Positions 57,439 through 64,000 of a DNA stretch of 64,000 nucleotides are shown one piece after another (the stretch's first letter is position 1; the number at the start of each line of letters is the position of its first letter). Source of the DNA: Bos javanicus (lineage: Eukaryota > Chordata > Mammalia > Artiodactyla > Bovidae); assembly GCF_032452875.1 (NCBI RefSeq), contig NC_083884.1, positions 24,507,501 through 24,571,500 of the forward strand. Direction: 5' to 3'. The notes under the pieces were generated by a model that was not told the origin of the DNA, did not search any database, and was given only the letters and a program-made list of their open reading frames with translations. The position numbers were made by a program, and so were the translations under genes.

Positions 57439-57446
57439 ATTATCAT
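55764..57446 (-). pseudogene. BovB reverse-transcriptase ORF with one stop codon
   Basis: The best preserved coding remnant in the window. A 139-codon frame (57446 to 57030) covers the linker (TKGTFDAKM, EDIKKRWQEHTEELYKKDL, IPIPKKGNAKECSN), then a TAG at 57027-57029, then the same frame continues and includes a 408-residue open frame (56990 to 55767). In that frame motif A is FIDYAHAFDCVDHN (residues 55-68; the usual K is H), motif B is QGCILSPCLFN (116-126; the preceding R is S), motif C is YADD (157-160, bases 56511-56522), and the RTE C-terminal block (SWTVKKAE, RRLLRVPWTARRSNQS, LMRRVDSLEKTL) follows. A stop ends the protein a few residues short of the usual end. The first codons of the 57446 frame lie beyond the junction in unit 2 sequence. 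No endonuclease region, so not autonomous. Family role: reverse transcription at a nicked target. Confidence 0.9.
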
Positions 57447-57709
57447 TTTAGGCTAATGTAATGTTTTTTACTATTACTTATTATTACATGTAATTTATTC
57501 TCTTTGTACTTTTCTTTAGCCACTGAAAAACATTTGAGACAATAATATTTAAACCAAAATTCTGAATATTTTTCTTGAGAAACTTGTACTTTACACTAAT
57601 ATTTAGATTTATTATATATAATCAAATTTAGATCTAAAGCATATTCCTATAGAAAATGAGTATTTTCTGACTTAAAAGGACAATTTTACTAGCTTCTATA
57701 ATAGCTTTT

Positions 57710-57998
57710 CTGAGAAGGCAATGGCACCCCACTCCAGTACTCTTGCTTGGAAAATCCCATGGATGGAGGAGCGTGGTAGGCTGCAGTCCATGGGGTCACT
57801 AAGAGTTGGACACAACGGAACAACTTCCCTTTCACTTTTCACTTACATGCATTGGAGAAGGAAATGGGAACCCACTCCAGTGTTCTTGCCTGGAGAATGC
57901 CAGGGACGGGGGAGCTTGGTGGGCTGCCATCTATGGGGTCATACAGAGTGGACAGCACAGAGTAAACAGGACTGAAGTGACTTAGCAGAAGCAGCAGC
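57710..57998 (+). mobile_element. Bov-A2 SINE in duplication unit 2
   Basis: Same insertion as in unit 1, with the same 12-bp duplication ataatagctttt at 57698-57709 and 57999-58010 and the same diagnostic insertion. Confidence 0.96.
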
Positions 57999-58201
57999 AT
58001 AATAGCTTTTAAAATAAGGAGGTTATTCCATGTATCATGTTTCTCTGTGTATCGAGATCTTTCTGAAAATAGCTCATAGATGTCCTACAAGTAACTGAAC
58101 CTCATCAGCTACAAAAATACTATTGTATATCATCCTTTTCTCCTGCACCAATAAAAACCTGCCTTTTGTTTTTTATTCTCATTTGGGCTAGAAGTAGATT
58201 T

Positions 58202-59647
58202 CAGTCAGTTCAGTTCAGTTCAGTTTCTCAGTCATGTCTGACTCTTTGCAGCCCCATGAATCTCAGCACGCCAGGCCTCCCTGTCCATCACCAACTCCCA
58301 GAGTTCACTCAGACTCACATCCATCGAGTCAGTGATGCCATCAGCCATCTCATCCTCTGTCGTCCCCTTCTCCTCCTGCCCCCAATCCCTCCCAGCATCA
58401 GAGTCTTTTCCAATTAGTCAACTCTTCATATGAAGTAGCCAAAGTATTGGAGTTTCAGCTTTAGCATCAGTCCTTCCAAAGAACAGCCAGGACTGATCTC
58501 CTTCAGAATGGACTGGTTGGTTCTCCTTGCAGTCCAAGGGACTCTCAAGAGTCTTCTCCAACACCACAGTTCAAAAGCATCAATTCTTCGGCACTCAGCT
58601 TTCTTCACAGTACAACTCTCACATCCATACATGACCACAGGAAAAACCATAGCCTTGACTAGACGGACCTTTGTTGGCAAAGTAATGTCTCTGTTTTTGA
58701 ATATGCTATCTAGGTTGGTCATAACTTTCCTTCCAAGGAGTAAGCGTCTTTTAATTTCATGGTTAAAATCACCATCTGCAGTGATTTTGGAGCCCCCCAA
58801 AATAGAGTCTGACACTGTTTCCACTGTTTCCCCGTCTATTTCCCATGAAGTGGTGGGACCGGATGCCATGATCTTCGTTTTCTGAATGTTGAACTGTAAG
58901 CCACCTTTTTCACTCTCCTCTTTCACTTTCATCAAGAGGCTTTTGAGTTCCTCTTCACTTTCTGCCATAAGGGTGGTGTCATCTGCATATCTGAGGTTAT
59001 TGATGTTTCTCCTGCTAATCTTGATTCCAACTTGTGCTACTTCCAGCCCAGTGTTTCTCATGATTGTACTCTGCATATAAGTTAAATAAACAGGGTGACA
59101 ATATACAGCCTTGACGTACTCCTTTTCCTATTTGGAACCAATCTGTTGTTCCATGTCCAGTTCTAACTGTTGCTTCCTAACCTGCATATAGGTTTCTCAT
59201 GAGGCAGGTAGGGTGCTCTGGTATTCCCATGTCTTTCAGAATTTTCCACAGTTTATTGTGATCCACACAGTCAAAGGCTTTGGCATAGTCAATGAAGCCG
59301 AAATAGATGTTTTTCTGGAACTCTCTTGCTTTTTTGATGATCCAGCAGATGTGGCAATTTGATCTCTGGTTCCTCTGCCTTTTCTAAAACCAGCTTAAAC
59401 ATCTGGAAGTTCACGGTTCACGTATTGCTGAAGCCTGGCTTGGAGAATTTTGAGCATTACTTTACTAGCATGTGAGATGCAATTGTGAGGTAGTTTCAGC
59501 ATTCTTTGGCATTGCCTTTCTTTGGGATTGGAATGAAAACTGACCTTTTCCAGTCCTGTGGCCACTGCTGAGTTTTCCAAATTTGCTGGCATATTGAGTG
59601 CAGCACTTTCACAGCATCATCTTTCAGGATTTGAAATAGCTCAACTG
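58202..59647 (-). mobile_element. BovB in duplication unit 2, minus strand
   Basis: About 1.45 kb. Frame 58426-59076 (216 residues) carries YADD (58979-58990) and the C-terminal block, frame 59395-59592 the upstream RT edge. More frameshifts and substitutions than its partner in unit 1 (for example 'DGDFNHEIK' where unit 1 has 'DGDCSHEIK'). Confidence 0.94.
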
Positions 59648-60149
59648 AAGTAGATTTACTTCATATCATATTACCAGTTTCAGAAATTCATCACTCATTT
59701 TTATCCACTTAGTTATGTTGTTTATCTGTTTGTACCTCTGAACTGTCTCCCAAACTCATTCCCATGTTGACATTCTTGGATATGATATCATTATGCCGTC
59801 AATAATTCTTCACTGGTTCATGCTTGTTTAACTGTAGCCCTTTCTTCCACAGTATCTACAGTTACCAGCCATCAAACTGCATCCATGATGCTTTATTCAT
59901 CTTTTATGCATAGACCGTAAAGCTTGATCTATTTGGAATTGTGCTAAGTGCAAACTAAATGATTATTAATTACATTGATTTATTATCCTCATATTTATTC
60001 TTTAAAATGAGAGTGTAATTTTTAATGATTTTATTTTCTAATAAAAGCAATAGTCAAATCTAGATTAAATTAATTCTTGATTTAATTCAGGTAAATAGAA
60101 TTCAAGTAAATAAAATGATAGAATTCAAGTAAATTAATCAAATCCATTT
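59648..60149. other. Unassigned AT-rich spacer
   Basis: No gene. Begins at a near-palindrome (59647-59662). Three related 'aattcaagtaaat' units lie at 60084-60134. Confidence 0.4.
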
Positions 60150-60152
60150 ACT

Positions 60153-60987
60153 CAAGCTGGAATCAAGATTGCCGGGAGAAATATCAATAACCTCAGATAT
60201 GCAGATGACACCACCCTTATGGCAGAAAGTGAAGAGGAACTCAAAAGCCTCTTGATGAAAGTGAAAGTGGAGAGTGAAAAAGTTGGCTTAAAGCTCAACA
60301 TTCAGAAAACGAAGATCATGGCATCCGGTCCCACCACTTCATGGGAAATAGATGGGGAAACAGTGGGAACAGTGTCAGACTTTATTTTTCTGGGCTCCAA
60401 AATCACTACAGATGGTGACTGCAGCCATGAAATTAAAAGATGCTTACTCCTTGGAAGGAAAGTTATGACCAACCTAGATAGAATATTCAAAAGCAGAGAC
60501 ATAACTTTGCCAACAAAGGTTCGTCTAGTCAAGGCTATGGTTTTTCCTGTGGTCATGTATGGATGTGGTCATGTATGGATGTGAAGAAGGCTGAGGGCCG
60601 AAGAATTGATGCTTTTGAACTGTGGTGTTGGAGAAGACTCTTGAGAGTCCCTTGGACTGCAAGGAGATCCAGCCAGTCCATTCTGAAGGAGATCAGCCCT
60701 GGAATTTCTTTGGAAGGAATGATGCTACAGCTGAAACTCCAGTACTTTGGCCACCTCATGCGAAGAGTTGACTCATTGGAAAAGACTCTGATGCTGGGAG
60801 GGATTGGAGGCAGGAGGAAAAGGGGATGACAGAGGATGAGATGGCTGGATGGCATCACTGACTCGATGGAAGTGAGTCTGGGTGAACTCCGGGAATTGGT
60901 GATGGACAGGGAGGCCTGGCATGCTGCGATTCATGGGGTCGCAAAGAGTCGGACACAACTGAGCGACTGAACTGATCTGATCTGACT
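60153..60987 (+). mobile_element. BovB (RTE LINE), 5'-truncated, plus strand
   Basis: About 835 bp, from just before motif C (YADD 60198-60209) to the tail, in inverted orientation to the two copies to its left. Frame 60219-60584 ends where a duplicated 'ggtcatgtatggatgt' (60551-60582) replaces part of the conserved region; frame 60563-60829 continues it. Ends with a (CTGAT)n tail. Confidence 0.94.
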
Positions 60988-61704
60988 GTTAATATTTAAA
61001 CTACTTTTTAGGAGAAAAATACTTGATAAATATTTCATCTATTCATGAAATGAATAGTACTCCAAATCCACTTTCTAAACTTCTCTACCTGGTTTGGACT
61101 TAAGGAGGCTGTATTGTATAGACTCCATGCCTGAATACTTTGAAGGAGGTTTAGCCAGGGGGACTCATCAGAAGGATTTAAGAGTGGGAGAACAGTAGCT
61201 TTCCATGGGCTGGCTGTATCTAAGGCCATAGTGCATCTTGAACATCCCTCTTGCTTTCACCTTCTATCTCTGGTTTCCAGTAATTGCTTCCTCATCTTGC
61301 TTCTTTGGGCCCAGTGTTAGTTACAGCTCTCAAACCATCTTTTTCTAGCCCAGTGGTACTATAACCCTCTTGATTGTTTGCCTACATGTTTACCTAATTT
61401 AAATATGTCAAATTCATTATTTTATTAAAGTGCTCTCAACTCTACAGTTGCTTATTCAATGATTAACTTCTTAGGCTTTTAATTGATATAAATATATTAA
61501 AATATAATTGCTTTTATTATATTGCACTATCTTTGATATTTTAATATATGGAATAGATTTATTATCCTTGGGTACATCATCATATGATGTTTCCTGTACA
61601 TAGATAATATGTATCATACTACGTATTTTATGCAATGAGTTTTATTTCTTCCTTGGTAAGTGGCAAAAGTGGTGTGAACTTTTTTCATGGCCAAATAAAT
61701 TTAG
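60988..61704. other. Unassigned stretch
   Basis: No gene or recognised repeat. Confidence 0.4.
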
Positions 61705-61716
61705 TACTGTGTTTAT

Positions 61717-61923
61717 AGGACTTCTCTGTAGCTCAGATGGTAAAGAATCTGCCTTCAATGCAGGAGACCTGTGTTTGATCCCTAGGCCCCTGGAGAGGGG
61801 AATGGCAACCAACTCCAATATTCTTGCCTGAAGAATTCCAAGGACAGAGGAGCCTGGTGGGCCATAGTCTGTGGGGTTGAAAAGAGTCAGACACGACTGG
61901 GTGACTAACACTGCAACTACTAC
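61717..61923 (+). mobile_element. Bov-tA SINE, plus strand
   Basis: Complete head and body; perfect 12-bp duplication tactgtgtttat at 61705-61716 and 61924-61935. A short (CTA)n at the 3' end. Confidence 0.96.
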
Positions 61924-61935
61924 TACTGTGTTTAT

Positions 61936-63372
61936 GTAGTTTCAAAAATTGTGTAATTCTGTGCAGGTAGAAAATGCTATGTATTTGTAATCACTCATAC
62001 AATAAATAGCATTTCTATAAGAAATATGTAAGAAAGCTTAAGCCCAAGAAGTTTAGGGCTGAAACTTCTGAAATCACAGAGCTAAAATGGATATAAATCT
62101 ATATAATAATGTCCTTCTCATGTACGTGTTTTCTGTTTTCTTTGAAGTCCTGTGCAATCTTTGATGTTTTCAGAATCTCCTATAATATTGTTTAATTAAT
62201 TTCTTTCAAAATATTCTTGCAAGTTTGTTTTCATAATTTCTGGAATCATTCACTACCTATGACTTGAATGCTTATTCTTGCACTGCTGACTTGCCAGAAG
62301 AGTGCTTAACTAAGACTTCCCCTTTTATTCCTTTCTCTGTTAAAAAATGTGCTACAGAATTAATGTGATCAAGTCTATGCATACAATCCTTCATTGAATT
62401 GACACTTTCATTTTCCTCTGACTACCTCTTATTTTATATTCATGTGCTAAAATGATGCTTATCTTTGATTTCAATATTCAAAGATCTGATCTCCTGAAAA
62501 TGATGCTGTCACTTGTTACTGAGGCACCTCTGATATTGACTTTTTGAAATCTTTTAGTGCAAAATCAATCAGCTCAAAAATACTGCTACTCAGGAAATAC
62601 AGACTTTTATTTTAATGTTAAAATTTTAAAGTGTGGTGGAAACAACTTAAGTTGTAGAAATAGTTACTTATTTTAAACCATCAAATTTAGTCAGAATTAT
62701 AATTATTCTATTTCACATAGTTGAAAAAGTAATCCACTTATAAATTTACTATCACATATATCTTTTAATATTTTAATATATATAAATAAATGGATAAAAA
62801 TGCTATATTCCTCTAATAAGTATTCATATTTGAAAATATTAGTTTATCATTGATAATAGTACAAAAATTATTAATTGATAATTATAAACCACAATAATAA
62901 AAACAAAATAACACTGATTTATTTTAACTTTTAAAAATATTTGCTATCTAGTCCAAGGAGTCTGCTTCACATGGTTTTGAAGGAAAATCAGTGCAGCCCA
63001 CACACCCCGTGTTAGCAGTATTTTGGGACAGTTATTAGAAGAGAACACATGTAGACAATAAAGAACAAATTCACAGCCGGGTCTCTATGTAGGAGCTGAT
63101 TTTCCTGAATCTCTCCTGAGACAAAGGACAGAATTAGTTGGCCTTTTAAGCATTTCAAAGTCCTTTGGTTTGTGCTTGTGTTGGAGCAGGTGAAGGAGCA
63201 GTCCTGTTACCTTTGAAGGCATATTCTCAAGATTAAAAAAAATAATAATAATTTTTGTCTACTATTTGCTTTAACACAATGTAGTGGTCTGTAGTAACAT
63301 TTTCTTTAAGTCAGTTTTTCTTCACCAAAGAAAGTTTTACCTGTGTTCAGTAGTTAACTCACATAGCTAATA
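61936..63372. other. Unassigned AT-rich stretch
   Basis: No gene. A small (AAT)n tract near 63237-63252. Confidence 0.4.
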
Positions 63373-63381
63373 CATTAGTTG

Positions 63382-63590
63382 TTGTCTAGTTGAAAAGTCG
63401 TGTCTGATTCTTTGCATCCCCATGGACTGTAGTCCATCAGGCCCTTTAGTCCATGAGATTCTCTAGGCAAGAATACTGGAGTAGGTGGCCATTTCCTTCT
63501 CCAGGGGATCTTCCTGACCAGGGATCAATCCCGTGACTGCTGCATTGGCAGAAGATTCTTTACCCCTGAGCCAGCAGGGAAGCTCCAGTG
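63382..63590 (-). mobile_element. Bov-tA SINE, minus strand
   Basis: Reverse copy ending in the tRNA head 'cctgagccagcagggaagct'. The 7-mer cattagt at 63373-63379 and 63591-63597 is a candidate target duplication. Confidence 0.9.
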
Positions 63591-63597
63591 CATTAGT

Positions 63598-64000
63598 ATT
63601 TCTGATAAAATTGTGATCATTATAACTTCTTGAACAGAATTCAGAATGGATGTGACTAAAGAAAGACATTTCAGAGAACTTTGGTTTATGTCTTCAACAA
63701 AGTGCACATTTGAGATGAGTCATCTTGTTTTTGAAATAAAACATGTCTTAAACTCATCAAGTGTAAAATTTTGAGATAAAATTATTTGATTATAGTTTCT
63801 ACTTTTATTTCTAATGTAAGAATAAAACAAAATTGGGAAAGAAGTAAAAAAAGAGTTTCTAATTGTGCTAGTGTTTAATGATATTTAAGAATGATTTGAC
63901 TTCCATTATAAAAAAATATATAAGGCTTTTTATTATTGTATGTTTATCTGTTCTCAGTGTGTGTCTGTGGGTGGAATGGGTGATACCATAATGAGATACA
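63598..64000. other. Unassigned AT-rich stretch to window end
   Basis: Nothing recognised. Confidence 0.4.

Larger units (their letters stand above)
57439..59647. repeat. Segmental tandem duplication, unit 2
   Basis: Repeats unit 1 from 'attatcattttaggct' onward. It is about 255 bp shorter than unit 1 at the BovB end, stopping at 'agctcaactg' (59647). Confidence 0.93.

Noticed and set aside
1..64000. CRISPR array, operon or prokaryotic system
   Set aside because: No evenly spaced short repeats, no dense genes; composition and repeats are those of a mammalian nuclear genome.

Overview
This is a nuclear genome window from a ruminant (cattle, buffalo, sheep, goat or a close relative). It is packed with BovB (RTE-type LINE) copies, tRNA-derived Bov-tA SINEs, Bov-A2 SINEs, one CHR-type SINE and L1 3' ends of the cattle/ruminant type. 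That mix is ruminant-diagnostic; the exact species cannot be told from the sequence. I found no host protein-coding gene, no RNA gene and no CpG island. The window reads as intergenic or deep intronic AT-rich DNA, and almost every open frame is a retrotransposon remnant or the reverse of one.

Layout. 0-9 kb: ancient MIR-like pieces, two plus-strand BovB 3' fragments, a long unassigned AT-rich stretch, an old L1 3' end and a close inverted pair of Bov-A2 elements. 9-18 kb: two minus-strand BovB copies, a 2.1-kb L1 with a 5' inversion (twin-priming structure) that carries two later SINEs, and another L1 3' end. 18.7-21.9 kb: a nearly full-length but decayed BovB with remnants of the endonuclease and reverse transcriptase regions. 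22-37 kb: old L1, MIR/L2-like and DNA-transposon remnants, a BovB hit by two SINEs, a CHR SINE, and a three-level nest (old L1 / BovB end / young L1 with a perfect 19-bp target duplication). 37-48 kb: two SINE-in-SINE nests, two Bov-tA copies inserted at one target site, an MLT1-type LTR remnant and a young L1 3' end. 48-54 kb: a 142-bp imperfect palindrome, a microsatellite split by a BovB and a Bov-A2, and an LTR-like block. 55-61 kb: a roughly 2.47-kb tandem segmental duplication carrying Bov-A2 plus BovB, followed by an inverted BovB. 61-64 kb: two more Bov-tA in otherwise unassigned DNA.

How the parts work together. BovB supplies an endonuclease/reverse transcriptase, and the Bov-tA and Bov-A2 SINEs share sequence with the BovB 3' end and are thought to be mobilised by it. 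L1 accounts for the poly-A-tailed copies. All copies here look 5'-truncated or mutated. The best preserved coding remnant is the BovB at 55.7-57.4 kb: one reading frame over about 1.68 kb, interrupted by a single stop codon. The most notable structures are the 55-59.6 kb tandem duplication, the twin-primed L1, the reused target site at 45.4 kb, a pair of diverged unnamed homologous segments at 9.2 and 14.6 kb, and the palindrome at 48.8 kb. I saw no sign of a new protein-based system. Family names come from recognition by eye, without a library search.
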